This document shows, in pieces, positions 48,501-59,260 of a stretch of DNA of 64,000 bases (positions within the stretch are counted from its first letter, which is position 1; each line of letters begins with the position of its first letter). The stretch comes from Metarhizium brunneum (taxonomy: Eukaryota; Ascomycota; Sordariomycetes; Hypocreales; Clavicipitaceae): NCBI RefSeq assembly GCF_013426205.1, contig NC_089423.1:1612001-1676000 (forward strand). The letters run 5' to 3'. Made by a program: the position numbers and the translations under genes. The notes beneath the pieces are model-generated. The model ran no database searches. It had not been told where the DNA came from and saw nothing but the letters and a program-made list of their open reading frames with translations.

Positions 48501-49354
48501 ATGAATCTGACCAAGAAGGAGAGACCTGGCATCAAAGGATGAAATGACCAGCCAGTTTACAGAGCTTGGTAGTGTTGATATGGCCAATAATGCCGGTTTA
48601 CTGCTACACCTCCGTAGCTCATGCCGCCAATTTTTCTCAAACACGACATCTGGAGTCTTGTCGTGCTAGACATGTGCACGTTTGTAATATCTAGATTATC
48701 ATTCAAACACAAAAGGAGCCAGCTTTCAGGGGCATCGTTTGCGCCATCTGCCCTGGAAAAGAATTGGCGCGCAGATCACGAATTACCATCATGATATAGC
48801 TCAATCCATCCCAAGCAATCACTTCCCAAACACACATATGGGGATAAGAGGGCTCTTCTGTTTCCTGTAATAAAATTCTTAAAAATAGACGGCGCGGTGA
48901 GACGCCCATTCGTCAACCAAGCTTTCCAACTTGCCGCCAATCCCACTACTGCAGGTCCCCACCCTTTAGTCTGGTCCGTCCAGATGTCGCAGACATGGAA
49001 GAGACATCGACCCCCATGAGCCCCGTGACGACGACAACTACAGACCCGCCCTAAGTCCGTCGCTGTCGACATCATCTGTATTGCTCTTCCGACACTCTGA
49101 GGTTTTTTCCCCCCTTTACCTCTATCGCCAGCCGTCGACATACCGCTTGCCCAGCTCAGCAGCACTCCAACCCCATTGATTTGTCTCGGCGAGGTTTTCC
49201 GTCTTTCCTTCGAATTGTACCGTATACAGCCAGCAGCCAGCAGCCCGACGCAGCCACACGTGCTCAACCGCCCATCGCTCTCGATAAGCTCAACCCACAC
49301 GACTGTATCCCATCCACCTGCCGCCCATCCCAAGTCGCCCGTCACAGAATCCCC
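48501..49354. other. Intergenic region before the Rab gene
   Basis: 854 bp with the 3' end of the AIM24-family gene and the promoter/leader of the Rab gene (CT-rich from about 49,060 on the plus strand). A minus-strand frame of 189 codons (48776-49345) starts at GTG and looks random; not called. Confidence 0.55.
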
Positions 49355-50134
49355 ATGGCCTCCTCGCCGTGGGACTACATCGCCAAGCTCGTCTGCATAG
49401 GCGACTCGGGATGCGGCAAATCCAGTCTAACCATCCGCCTCTGCGAGGGCCGCTTCTCCCCCCATCACGACGTCACCATCGGCGTGGAATTCGGCTCGCG
49501 CATCGTCCCCGTCGGCCCGCCGCACACCAAGCCCTCCAGCTTCCTCTCCTCCTCCGTAAACCCCCCCGCGGGGGCGGCGGCGTCGCCCGGCGCGGCGGAT
49601 GGCCTCCCCGAGCCGCCCCGGGACACCAGCAAAACGCCCCAGAAGCACATGAAGCTGTCTCTCTGGGACACGGCCGGCCAGGAGACCTACAAGTCCGTCA
49701 CGCGCTCCTACTTCCGCGGTGCGAGCGGCGCCCTCCTCGTCTTCGACCTCTCCCGCAGACAGACGTTTCAGCACGTGACGGACTGGCTGAATGACTTGCG
49801 GCAGATTGCGGAGCCGGACATCGTCGTCGTCCTGGTGGGCAACAAGGCGGACTTGGCGCAGCAGGAGGAGAACAAGAGGGAGGTGACGCGGGAGGAGGCA
49901 GAGGAGTGGGCGAGGAGGAACGGCGTGTTGGAGTATGTTGAGACGAGTGCCAAGAGCGGAGAAAATGTCGAGCAGGCCTTTATGAGGGTTGCCGAGAGGA
50001 TATTTCACAACATCCAGGCGGGCAAGTATGATTTGAATGACAGGAGGTCTGGCGTCAAGGGGCCGAGCGCGGGTGGTAACCGGCAGGTGAAGCTGGGCGG
50101 GGACAGTAAATCTGCTGGCGGTGGCTGTTGCTGA
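49355..50134 (+). CDS. Rab GTPase (Rab2/4/14 group) with insertion
   Basis: Small GTPase of membrane traffic, 259 aa, intronless. The start is the ATG at 49355; the frame runs upstream only to a TTG at 49181. Nucleotide-binding motifs are complete: GDSGCGKSS (G1), switch I DVTIGVEFGSRIV (G2), LWDTAGQETYKSVTRSYFRG (G3), VGNKADL (G4) and ETSAKSGENV (G5). The C-terminus is GGGCC, the double-Cys geranylgeranylation signal. The HDVTIGVEFG.R effector region places it with Rab2, Rab4 and Rab14 (ER-Golgi or endosomal recycling). It is unusual in carrying roughly 45 extra residues rich in Pro, Ala and Ser between switch I and G3 (about residues 53-98), and in lacking introns. The insertion is GC-rich, in frame and without splice signals, so it looks like a true loop. 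Confidence 0.85.
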   Translation: MASSPWDYIAKLVCIGDSGCGKSSLTIRLCEGRFSPHHDVTIGVEFGSRIVPVGPPHTKPSSFLSSSVNPPAGAAASPGAADGLPEPPRDTSKTPQKHMKLSLWDTAGQETYKSVTRSYFRGASGALLVFDLSRRQTFQHVTDWLNDLRQIAEPDIVVVLVGNKADLAQQEENKREVTREEAEEWARRNGVLEYVETSAKSGENVEQAFMRVAERIFHNIQAGKYDLNDRRSGVKGPSAGGNRQVKLGGDSKSAGGGCC

Positions 50135-50688
50135 CCGTTATGTCGAGGGATTGGCTTTGCCCTTGTCTGGACGGTGTGGTTCGAGACTCTTGATGACGCA
50201 AATACACCAGAGCATGTATGCATGATACCCCTGTCATTGAACATCTTTCTGTTGCGCAATTGCTTCCATTGTGGGCGCGTCATTACTATCGTCACTGGAT
50301 AAAATTGCATTTAAATTAGAAATTAATGCATAATGTAATGCAATTGCTTTGCTCACCACATTTCAACCCACTTGTTACTCGTGTTCAAAAAGGAAACCAT
50401 CACGATTGCATTAGTCGCAGAGTTATTCTCTACGGGAATTCTACACACACACCATTTCTTTTATACATTCCCAGCCCGGCCCAAATATCATGAAACAAAC
50501 CGCCTTTGACATGCCCACGCCATTATTTTGGTGGAAATTCCCTTTTCTTTTAATATATGGCATAGCTACAAGCCATAATGTGATAGATGTGTGTTTTGAG
50601 AGGAGTTTTGTTTGCGTTCGTCACCACGAACGAAGAGTGCCCCAGCGTTCACTCTCTGCGTCGCAGGATATAGCATGGACAACCCCGC
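50135..50688. other. Convergent 3' region, Rab and pmt2
   Basis: 554 bp between converging genes, AT-rich, presumably both 3' untranslated regions. No gene seen. Confidence 0.6.
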
Positions 50689-53131
50689 TTAATCACTGAT
50701 TCTCCAGTTATCGAACCATCTCATATAGCTATACTGCTGGTTGGGGCCAACCATTCCCCAGCAGACAGGCATGAAGAGGACGTAGAGACCAATGATGACA
50801 GCATACAAGACACCATATGTAGTGCCCTGGATAATCGTATTGCGGTTTCTGACGGTCCAATCCACAAGAAAGCCAAAAGTAAGGATGGCAAAGTACAGAG
50901 CCGGATAGTAGTGGTGCACGTAGGTGACACGAGCCATGATGACGAATGGCAAGTAGTGTAGGAACCAGCCAGCAACAGGGTAAATGCCAGAGTAGTGGAT
51001 TTGGTCAATTTCCTTATTGTTTAGGTCGGCGAAGCCGCGTTGCCATCTCAAAATGTACCACACCACAACAAGGCCAACAATGCCGATGCCGATGGTGGAG
51101 CCCCAATAGACTAGAGGGTTTCCGAGAAGGAAGTACTTGACAATGTTGTCATCCCAGCCACACATGCGAAGGCCAACGTGCAGAATGGGCCACTGCCACC
51201 ACTTCGAGGCAAGGTCGTCCTGCTTGTCAGGGTCGGGAACCAGAGCATTGTTAGATGTCATCATGGCAACATTGAGATGAATAAAGTCGTGGAAGAAAGG
51301 AGACTTGTAGACACCAGGGTCACCGGCAGGCAGTTTGTCATTCCAGTGGGCCTCAACGTTCCAATGGGTGTATGCATCACGAGGGTTGTTCTCCTTGGTG
51401 CAGGAAACCTCGATCTGCTTGAAACCCCACTGAGGAAGGTTTTTATTGGTGCCCTTCAGATAGCAACCCAAAACTTCGTGCTTGAGGCGGAAAGCCGTGG
51501 TCAGAGTGCGGATTCGGCTGCGGTCTCGGGATGCAACGTCTCGGACAACCTCAACCTTCCAGTGATCTTTTTCATCGCCAACAGTAAGGTTGCCGTAGGA
51601 AGAGACTTCCTTGTCGCTCTTGGACATTGGCGCAGCGATGTCGTGGGAGTGCAGGTTACGTCCGGTCTGGGCGTGGATCAAACGGATGATGGTACCGTCG
51701 CCGATGAATCGAAGATCCGGGGACTCGGCGTCGTAGTCAGGCTCCCGGCGGTTGGGATAGAAGAACCAGTCGTTGTTGGCATCCTTGTGATGGTAGCAAG
51801 TGACTTGCTGTTGCTGAGAACCTTCAGGGTATGTCTGGACGTGGGAGTGAAGCAGACCGCCACCATAACCCATATTTTTGATAGTAGCACGAGAGCCGTA
51901 GGCAATTTCTAATGGGCTGTTCTTTCCAACCTCTGTGCCCTTCAGGTTAGCCTGGAAAAGAGAACTCATTTGGGCGTCGCCGGGACCAGTGCGATCGAGG
52001 ATGGCGAAGTGAAGGGCGAAGGAGAGGAGGTAGATGAGGAAAGGAACGACAATCAATCCAACAACACGGGTGCCAACATGAGCAGTCAGGGTCGTCTAAA
52101 TGATGTTAGTGAGTACTGAAGGCGGACTTGGAAAGAATAAATGAGCGATTCAGCTGGGGCTTACAATCGGCATCTTGGTGTTACCAAATTTGTTCCACAA
52201 GTCCTCAATAGTGTACAGGCCAACAAGGGCCGTGACAAATAGACCAACCAGCTTAACACTGCAGACACAACCAATGCTAAAACCAGTCATGAAGAGCCAG
52301 AAGAACCACTCAGGCTCGAAACTGTTGTGGCGCTGATTGTGGAACTTGGCCCAGCAAAGGGTAGTAGCCACAGTACCGCAGAGCAGCATCGAATCGAGGA
52401 GGATGAAACGGCTAATAGTGGTGTATGAGTTCTCGCAAAGGACCATCAGTGTAACAAGCCAGACAGCAGGTCGGCGGAGGTTAAGTTCGCGGGCGGTGTA
52501 GTAAGCCATGGGAATGCAGACGATGCCAAACAAGGCATTGAAGGCACGCATAAAGGTATAATTGACATCCTCGGGGTACTTGTCGCCAGATTTGAACTCG
52601 AAAGATCCATTGTATCCACCAAGAACACCAGACAATCCAACAAGCATCTTTCCAAGAGGGGGGTGGACATCGAAGTAGTATTCATGCTTGATGTAGTAGC
52701 TGCCGAATTTTCCAAAGCTGTGATTCCCCAAGGTCAGCAATCATAGCTGGGATGAAGAACGCGGCAGAAAGCTACACGGAACAAACTTACTGAGCCTCAT
52801 CCCAGGTAACAATGTCGCTCAGACCAATCTTCCACAATCGTGTAAAGAATGCGAGGGCCGTGAAGATGAGCGGAGCGATGATGTGTTCCCACTCAACGAA
52901 GGTGTCAATAAGGTTCTTTTCTGCCTATCTTGATGGTCAATTTTCAATCCGCCGTGAGCATCTTCAGCATACAATCATCTTCTGCTTCGGTCTCACCTTC
53001 TGAGCTGCCTGTTTCTTGTTGTCCGTGGGCTGGGGTGCAACGGGAGCTGGAGTGCCGTTATTGACAGGACGCTTCCTCAGCCCCTCGCCGACGTCAGCGC
53101 CGGAGGCGACGGCGGCCTTTTCGCCTGCCAT
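50689..53131 (-). CDS. pmt2: Protein O-mannosyltransferase, PMT2 subfamily
   Basis: ER multipass enzyme that transfers mannose from dolichyl phosphate to Ser/Thr of secretory proteins; Pmt2 works as a heterodimer with Pmt1. Four exons (minus): 53131-52997, 52924-52791, 52717-52165, 52095-50689; 742 aa. The short cytosolic N-terminus [15 protein letters not shown] is followed by TM1 ([15 protein letters not shown]) and the catalytic loop [15 protein letters not shown] with the D-E pair; [20 protein letters not shown] comes next. The MIR domains lie around residues 320-500 ([60 protein letters not shown]). C-terminal helices end in [20 protein letters not shown]. The three 69-73-nt introns all keep frame, and the WDEAH codons span an intron (CA|C). 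Subfamily 2 is assigned from overall pattern. Confidence 0.93.
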
Positions 53132-55367
53132 GGTAAATGGATTGAAATAAAGCCTATAAAAATTCGACGCGACTCATCCGGCGTGGAACAGGGAGAAGAG
53201 ACACTATCGGGCGATGGCAAGCCCAAAGTGCCAATTGTGTTTTCGAAGCGAAATGGGAACAAGGTATTGGGTGACGGTGGCCTCGAGGAAGAGTAAACGA
53301 CGGGACGAGCTAGGAGAACTCAAAAAAAAAAAAGATAAAAGGACGCCCGTTGACCAACGACGGCAGGCTCGTCGTCAATGGGAAAAGAATAAAAAGACCC
53401 GAGAAATAAGGGGGAACCGATGCTCAGGAGATGGCAAGGTTACCAAGAAGGGCAAGGAGAAGGGCAAGGAGAAGCCAAGCTGGCATTTGATGTCGAGGGC
53501 AATTCTTAAGAATACGATTGCGCGCCCCCTGGCTGGGTGCGGCTACACGGGCGACACGAATTTGGCTGAAGCCAACATTGAAGCTAGTTGCTGGGGCAAG
53601 TACCTACTTTAGGCGTGCACATGCAGCACTCGAGCACTGGAGCCCCCCAGACATCACAGCTGAGTGCGCCGAAAATGCCACACCTGCTCCGGTGCTTGGA
53701 CAAACTGCGGGCAGCAAACAAGGCGGTCCAGGGAAACATGCAGCGAACCAGAACCCTTGCTGAACGCGTGGCTCCAGAAAAGGCGGGTCTCTAGGCTTCA
53801 GGACACCGATATCCAGATCATGTTCCCAATTAAAGGCCGGCCCTTGATGGTTCCTGGATGCCGTCTTGGTGCAGTAGCGGGTCCTGAGCTGCACTAAATA
53901 CCTGATGAGCACTGGACAATGAAGCCATCAGCACGGAGTACCCCGTGCATACATAGATTTCGGATGCTTTGGCGGGACGAGGTGAGACGTTGACGCGCAG
54001 GGTTTACGTTGTATTCTACAGCTGCTTCCGGCACGGTCCAATCACAGGCCGCGATGTGCCAGAGCAACATGGATCGATGGATTCAGCTTGCCGAAAACAA
54101 GACTGCATCGCGGACAGACAGGGCGACGACTCTAGAACACGGACAGACATGGTTTAGCAAAGGGTACGTTCGTCGTATACTCCATAGAGCTGTCTAAAAT
54201 CGTTTGCATCGCCAAACTTTTAAGTTTTTCTTCGAACGACGGATTGTCGGCGGAATGGGGCACCAGCCAACCCCTGTGCGCTCTGGTAAAAGTACCTGGG
54301 TACTAAGCAGCCTACGGCGTAGAGACGGCACGCTTGGACATTGAGTGGACACATTATCAGATGGAGTCCTCGATAGCGCACAAGGGATCCCCAGGCAGAG
54401 ATGAAGAACAAGGCCACATCCTCCCGCCGTGCCCTTGAGCCCATGGGCTACATTCCCTGCGCTTTTCTCTGAATACTTAGCATGATACTTACTGAACAAT
54501 TGGTTGATTAAAGACTGACGACTTCAGAGCCTGGGTGCATCCAGATATCGTCGACTTCTCTCGGGCGATCAAGGGGCCTACCAGAACCATTGAGACTGTT
54601 AGTGACTGCCATCCAAGGCGCCCACCGCCATCAATCGACGGCCAGCCTCTTCCCTCAACCGACAAGGTACCACCCGACGCCGCTCGGAATACGATCCATG
54701 TTATGTCATCCAGTCTCCTCTGTCCTATGTACTTTATGCTTGCAAAACCAGCCTGGAAGTGCCAGGCGTGCAATACGGAGAACTCAATACAGTCTGTGGG
54801 AGAACATATCGCCCACCAACAGGTATACGCTAATATACTGTAGTATAATATAGTGCGCGACGCGATAGCCAGGTACTCGATCTGGCTGGTTGAATACTTT
54901 TTGCCTCCCACATGCACTGTACATGTATGTACTTGAGTTTGGTACTTAAGTACTCAAGTAGTCTGTGCATACTTAAGTACCTATCCCTCTAAGTAAGGGA
55001 CCTCTAAGTACAGTAGTAGTCGGTCGCTATCCCGCCACCTCCAGCCCGCTAGAAGCCACATAAACCAGCTGCTATGGAGCTGGTGACGAAACAGCGGAAC
55101 TCCAGAGCGCTGAAGCACATGATTTGATACGTCGCAGCAAATGTCGACCCAGGCCCTTCCTCTGCTCTCGTCGCATTGTCTTGTGCTTCACGTACAGTTC
55201 CCTCTCACGTGTTCAAAGACCGATTTCTATTCCGAGAGGAGAGAGGACGAAAATTTTGCCCGCAGCCCACTTCCAACCTCTCTACCGTCCATCACACCGA
55301 ACGGCCCTCGCTGCTCTCTGCCTTCCCGCGGCGGTGGTTCCCCAACACCAGAGTGCGGCGAAACTCG
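53132..55367. promoter_or_regulatory. Divergent intergenic region, pmt2 and RING gene
   Basis: 2.2 kb between divergent genes. A cluster of GTAC palindromes sits at 54,915-55,020, including GTACTTAAGTAC (54942-54953) and TACTTAAGTA (54970-54979). A CACGTG E-box lies at 55206-55211, 157 bp before the RING gene's ATG. Short purine-rich direct repeats occur near 53,440-53,475. No gene is recognised; a 142-codon minus frame at 54,489-54,917 starts at GTG and looks random. Confidence 0.5.
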
Positions 55368-57353
55368 ATGTCTTCTCTCGTGTCCGACTTCATTATTAAC
55401 CCCGTCCTACGCCAAGCTCGCCGCTTTTCTGAGATATCACGCACGACTGTAACTGGCGAGGACCATGAACCGACTCCTCCGTCGGATCCTGATACAGTGA
55501 GCGACTCCGGCACTGCCGGGGGCGTCCTGCGTGAAGCACTTGAGCAACTTGAGACACCCGGGGAAGAACCCATTGCGAGGCGGCCAGAGACACCCCGATC
55601 ACCGGCCGTGAGCACATCGACGCAGGAAACCAGAGTGGCAGACGCCCCGGAAACTCCTCCATCAGTTGACAATACTTCCCATGACCACTTGGGGTTTCCT
55701 CTGTCCCCGAGGAGGGGTCGAGCGATCCCCGAGGATGACGGAATGCACGAGTTGAGGAGACGCATTCAGGCCATAAATTCTGAAGATGCCCCTTCAGCTG
55801 AGAAAGCCAGGCGCATGCATGAATTACTTCTCGAAGGCTATCGGGCTTCGCAGGTTGCCAACCGCAGAAAACCTACACCCCCTATGGAGGAAGAATCATT
55901 GGGCCATCAATGGGGGCCTTCAACCTCCCCAGGCCCGTTGGAGTCTCTAAAATCATGGTATAATCACGCTACCGATCAACCCTCAACGGCGGACAAGTTC
56001 ATCCTCAGCGACGGCGACATCGCCCCGACTTTTGCGCCGATACGTCCTCGTAAGGGCTCGGATGTAGAGCTGCAAGGTCAAGGTTCCACGACGCCACCCG
56101 AATCTCAAGCGCCGCTGGGATGTCAACACTATGAACGAAACGTCAAGTTGCAGTGTTTCACATGCAAGAAATGGTACACTTGCAGGTTTTGCCACGATGC
56201 TGCTGAAGACCACAGCCTAGTTCGGAGGGAAACGAGAAACATGTTGTGTATGCTCTGTGGAACACCCCAAAAGGCTTCTGATATGTGCATCAACTGCGGC
56301 GAAGTTTCCGCCCACTATTACTGCAATATTTGCAAACTGTGGGAGAATCGAAAGAGCAAACCAATCTACCATTGTAATGACTGTGGTATCTGCCGCCGAG
56401 GGCTTGGTCTTGGCAAGGACTTTTTTCACTGCAAGGTAAGCATAAAGCATGCCTTAATCTGGACGTCATCACATTTGCTTATTAATTTCAAGACCTGCCG
56501 TGCGTGTATAACCACGTCTATTCAGAGCTCTCACAAGTGTATCGAGAGGTCCACTGACTGCGACTGTCCGATCTGCGGAGAGTATATGTTCACGTCACCC
56601 AAGCCAGTGGTCTTCATGACATGCGGACACAGCATACATAAGAAGTGCTATGACCAACACATGAAAGTCTCATACAAGTGTCCAATCTGCAATAAGAGCC
56701 TAGCCAACATGGGAACCCAATTTCGCAATCTAGATGTCGCCATTATAAACCAGCCTATGCCTCCAGAATTTCGAGATACGAAAGCGACTGTCCTCTGCAA
56801 CGATTGCTCTGGGAAATGCACTGTTCCCTACCACTGGCTTGGCCTGAAATGCTCGATATGCCAGTCATACAACACTGTGGAGTTGCAAATACATGGGCAA
56901 GGCAGCCAGGAACTTCAAACCGCCGCGGAGAGAGCTGAGGCAGCTGCAAGCGCGCAGCAGCCCTCACCCGACATTCAACGCCCGGCCATGACTCCTCCAG
57001 CGACTTCATCCCGAGCAGCGACTTGGATTCCAAACAGAAGACGGCACTCATCACACGGAATTGAGCTTCAGCACCATGCTCCGGATAGGTTCGCGCGATC
57101 ATTATCACCCCTTGAATCAGGCATCGACTCCCACCTTGCTCAAATTGCCGCTAATATCGACTCCGATGACGATATTTTGGGGCTCTGGAGAGGGAATAGG
57201 AGCCAAGATCAGGCCGAGGATGAAGATGAAGATGATCTCAGTGAAGAAGAGTCCGATTCCGATCTGGACAGTGACGGTATCAATAGTGCAGATGAGGATG
57301 AGGATGAGGATGATGACGACGACGACGACATTCTTCTCATTGGACACAGGTGA
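55368..57353 (+). CDS. Pirh2/RCHY1-type CHY-RING ubiquitin ligase
   Basis: Probable E3 ubiquitin ligase, 642 aa, two exons (55368-56435, 56493-57353). A 260-residue hydrophilic, Ser/Pro-rich N-terminus precedes three zinc modules. The CHY finger is LGCQHYERNVKLQCFTCKKW to CMLCGTPQKASDMCINCGEV; the CTCHY finger is YHCNDCGICRRGLGLGKDFF then, across the intron, HCKTCRACITTSIQSSHKCI; the RING is DCPICGEYMFTSPKPVVFMT, CGHSIHKKCYDQH and CPICNKS. A zinc-ribbon CNDCSGKCTVPYHWLGLKCS follows. The C-terminus is very acidic (runs of Asp/Glu). Mammalian RCHY1 and plant homologues ubiquitinate nuclear substrates; the fungal targets are unknown. The ATG at 55368 is chosen because the frame upstream starts only at TTG. 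The 57-nt intron is in frame and stop-free, but removing it restores the C-x2-C spacing of the CTCHY finger. Confidence 0.88.
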   Translation: MSSLVSDFIINPVLRQARRFSEISRTTVTGEDHEPTPPSDPDTVSDSGTAGGVLREALEQLETPGEEPIARRPETPRSPAVSTSTQETRVADAPETPPSVDNTSHDHLGFPLSPRRGRAIPEDDGMHELRRRIQAINSEDAPSAEKARRMHELLLEGYRASQVANRRKPTPPMEEESLGHQWGPSTSPGPLESLKSWYNHATDQPSTADKFILSDGDIAPTFAPIRPRKGSDVELQGQGSTTPPESQAPLGCQHYERNVKLQCFTCKKWYTCRFCHDAAEDHSLVRRETRNMLCMLCGTPQKASDMCINCGEVSAHYYCNICKLWENRKSKPIYHCNDCGICRRGLGLGKDFFHCKVSIKHALIWTSSHLLINFKTCRACITTSIQSSHKCIERSTDCDCPICGEYMFTSPKPVVFMTCGHSIHKKCYDQHMKVSYKCPICNKSLANMGTQFRNLDVAIINQPMPPEFRDTKATVLCNDCSGKCTVPYHWLGLKCSICQSYNTVELQIHGQGSQELQTAAERAEAAASAQQPSPDIQRPAMTPPATSSRAATWIPNRRRHSSHGIELQHHAPDRFARSLSPLESGIDSHLAQIAANIDSDDDILGLWRGNRSQDQAEDEDEDDLSEEESDSDLDSDGINSADEDEDEDDDDDDDILLIGHR

Positions 57354-57695
57354 AGAGTTTCGCAGTGTTTTATCAAGCAGCCACGAGAAACGATCATATA
57401 CCGACAGCAGTGTGTATTTTTGGGGTTCAGCATGACATTTGGAGTTGGGGGGTTGCTTTTCAATCAGGTCTTTGTATTCATGTTGGAATTAACGCAGCCT
57501 GGCGCATCGTGGTATTCATTCGCATTGCAAGGAACAGAGGGAACAAGCGATCAGAGTGAGCATTGGGAACTGCATTCTACAAATAGCATAATATCATATA
57601 TTCATATCATTAAAATCAAGCTCATTGTCCCAAACTCCAACAATATCTGATATATATTGCCCTTGAGGAAATGACACTTCATCGCGTCATGTAAA
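57354..57695. other. Convergent 3' region, RING gene and mzt1
   Basis: 342 bp of AT-rich sequence between the RING gene stop and the mzt1 stop; no feature recognised. Confidence 0.6.
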
Positions 57696-58049
57696 TCATG
57701 CCCGTCTGCCAGCTACTTGCCTCTCAACACCCTGAGCCTCCTGCCTCAACTCTTTGATTACTCCCTACAAACACACCAAGGTCAGTTCTCCGGTGCATAA
57801 AAGGACCCGCATCCTGCTCTTACCGCCAGGGCTTCAGGGTTGACGCCCTTTTCGATCATTGACACACAGATCGATATGGCTCTTCTATCCAGGTGGCAGT
57901 TCTACCGACGTGTTAACCTTGCAGCCGGGGAGATGAAGGAAAAGAGGAAGGCAGCAGACCAGGAGGGTGGATATTTCATGGAGAATGTCAACTGCTTGCT
58001 GGGCGGCCGCGCGCTTGTCGGGCTCGGGTTTCCTGCCTGGCTCCGGCAT
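57696..58049 (-). CDS. mzt1: Mitotic-spindle organizing protein 1 (Mozart1)
   Basis: Small conserved protein that binds gamma-tubulin complex components and recruits the complex to spindle pole bodies. Three tiny exons (minus): 58049-57960, 57901-57824, 57764-57696, encoding 78 aa, matching the family's 70-80. Exon 1 is MPEPGRKPEP then DKRAAAQQAVDILHEISTLL. Exon 2 is NCHLDRRAISICVSMIEKGV then NPEALA. Exon 3 is GVIKELRQEAQGVERQVAGR and RA. The pattern (helix, LDR..L.ICV.MIE.GVNPEALA, VIKELR) is the Mozart1 signature. Introns are 58 and 59 nt. The first donor reads GTCTGC, a weak match to the usual GTATGT/GTAAGT, but the frame and the family join are exact. Because no exon exceeds 90 nt, the gene is easy to miss. 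It lies in tandem 3' of spc25, 361 bp away. Confidence 0.88.
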
Positions 58050-58410
58050 GGCGAGTTAAATGTTGTTGATGGTGGGAGGTTTGAGATTGGGCCATGTGGT
58101 GGGGAACGCGGTGGACGCGGTGGGTTTTCATGGGTATGGATTGATTGTATGGCAGAGCAGGTATTACCCTCCAATATCTAACATGTGCTGGGCGGATGAC
58201 TTGTATAGATGAGAACATCCCAATAGGATTCAACCGAAGGTGGGCAATTCAGTACTTTCAGAAGATTCAAACAGACCCTAGCAAAAAACATCGCCCCGCG
58301 CGTAGCCCAATATACCCAAACACAGCCCAGAATGTCTCCAAACACCACACAGCATGCAAACATGGCCGATCCGATACATTAATCATTTAATCATTGAGAA
58401 ACAGTTTTGA
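58050..58410. other. Intergenic region between spc25 and mzt1
   Basis: 361 bp, the spc25 3' end and the mzt1 promoter on the minus strand. No other feature seen. Confidence 0.55.
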
Positions 58411-59260
58411 CTATGACTTCATAGCCTCCACAAACAGCTCCCTCATCCCCTTCAACAACACCACCAACTCTCTACTCTCATTCACCTTCTCCAGCACCCT
58501 CTCCACGTCGTCCCTCTCTAATTTCGGCCGACAGTGCTTGACATCGTAATCTCTCGAGCTCGTCACCAGCTCAAACCACGCCTCTCTCTCCCAGTTCTTC
58601 TCATCGATGTGCGTATACACAAACTTCAGCCGGTCAGCCTGCCCCGCGCCCTCGATCCGCAAGCACAAGTTCGTTATCCAAAAATCCAGCTCCGGCACGT
58701 TGAACCTCTGCTGCGCCTCTTGCTGCGCTGCGTGTGCTCGCTGGGCCGCAAGCCGCGATTCTATCTCTGCTTGCGTCTGGGCGATTTGCTGTTTGAGACT
58801 GTCTCGAGTAGCGAGGTGGGCATCGCGCTGGGCGGAGAGCGAGGCGATGGCGGCTTCCATTTCTCGCGTTTCGGCGTCTTCCTTTTCGAGAGTCTGTTGG
58901 TAGGATACCGTCTTGACCTGGACAATTTCGATGTCTCTTTTCTTCATGCGTTGGTCCTCTGTTTCGTCAAGTTAGTTGGGGCCTGCTGTTTGATGACAAG
59001 CACACAGGTCTTCGTAGGGAAATCGTCGTACCTTGAAGCTCGACAACATTGATGCGGAATTTGTTGCGTTCTTCCAACACTCTTTTTCGACCTTGTTCGA
59101 TGAATTCGTCAAACTTGGTGGTGAATTTGGCCATGCGATCCCGCAAATCGTCGAATCCAAAATTGATGCTTGGGAGAGAGTCCACGACGGATGGCCCGAC
59201 GGGGGCCATAGTTGGCCGGCTACCGCTGGCAGAGAATGAAGGTTCGAATGCTGTAGCCAT
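58411..59260 (-). CDS. spc25: Kinetochore protein Spc25 (Ndc80 complex)
   Basis: Subunit of the four-protein Ndc80 complex that links kinetochores to spindle microtubules; Spc24-Spc25 heads bind the inner kinetochore. Two exons (minus): 59260-59032 and 58958-58411; 258 aa, normal for fungal Spc25. After a short N-terminus (MATAFEPSFSASGSRP), LPSINFGFDDLRDRMAKFTT leads into a long heptad-rich coiled coil (about 45-165: TLEKEDAETREMEAAIASLS, SLKQQIAQTQAEIESRLAAQ). The C-terminal globular head starts at NVPELDFWITNLCLRIEGAG and continues VYTHIDEKNWEREAWFELVT and LERDDVERVLEKVNESRELV. The ATG at 59260 is the first ATG; the frame continues upstream. It shares a 307-bp divergent promoter with the Rrn6-like gene. 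Confidence 0.9.

Noticed and set aside
48776..49345. 189-codon minus frame opposite the Rab leader
   Set aside because: It begins at GTG, overlaps the Rab promoter/leader, and has no family features.
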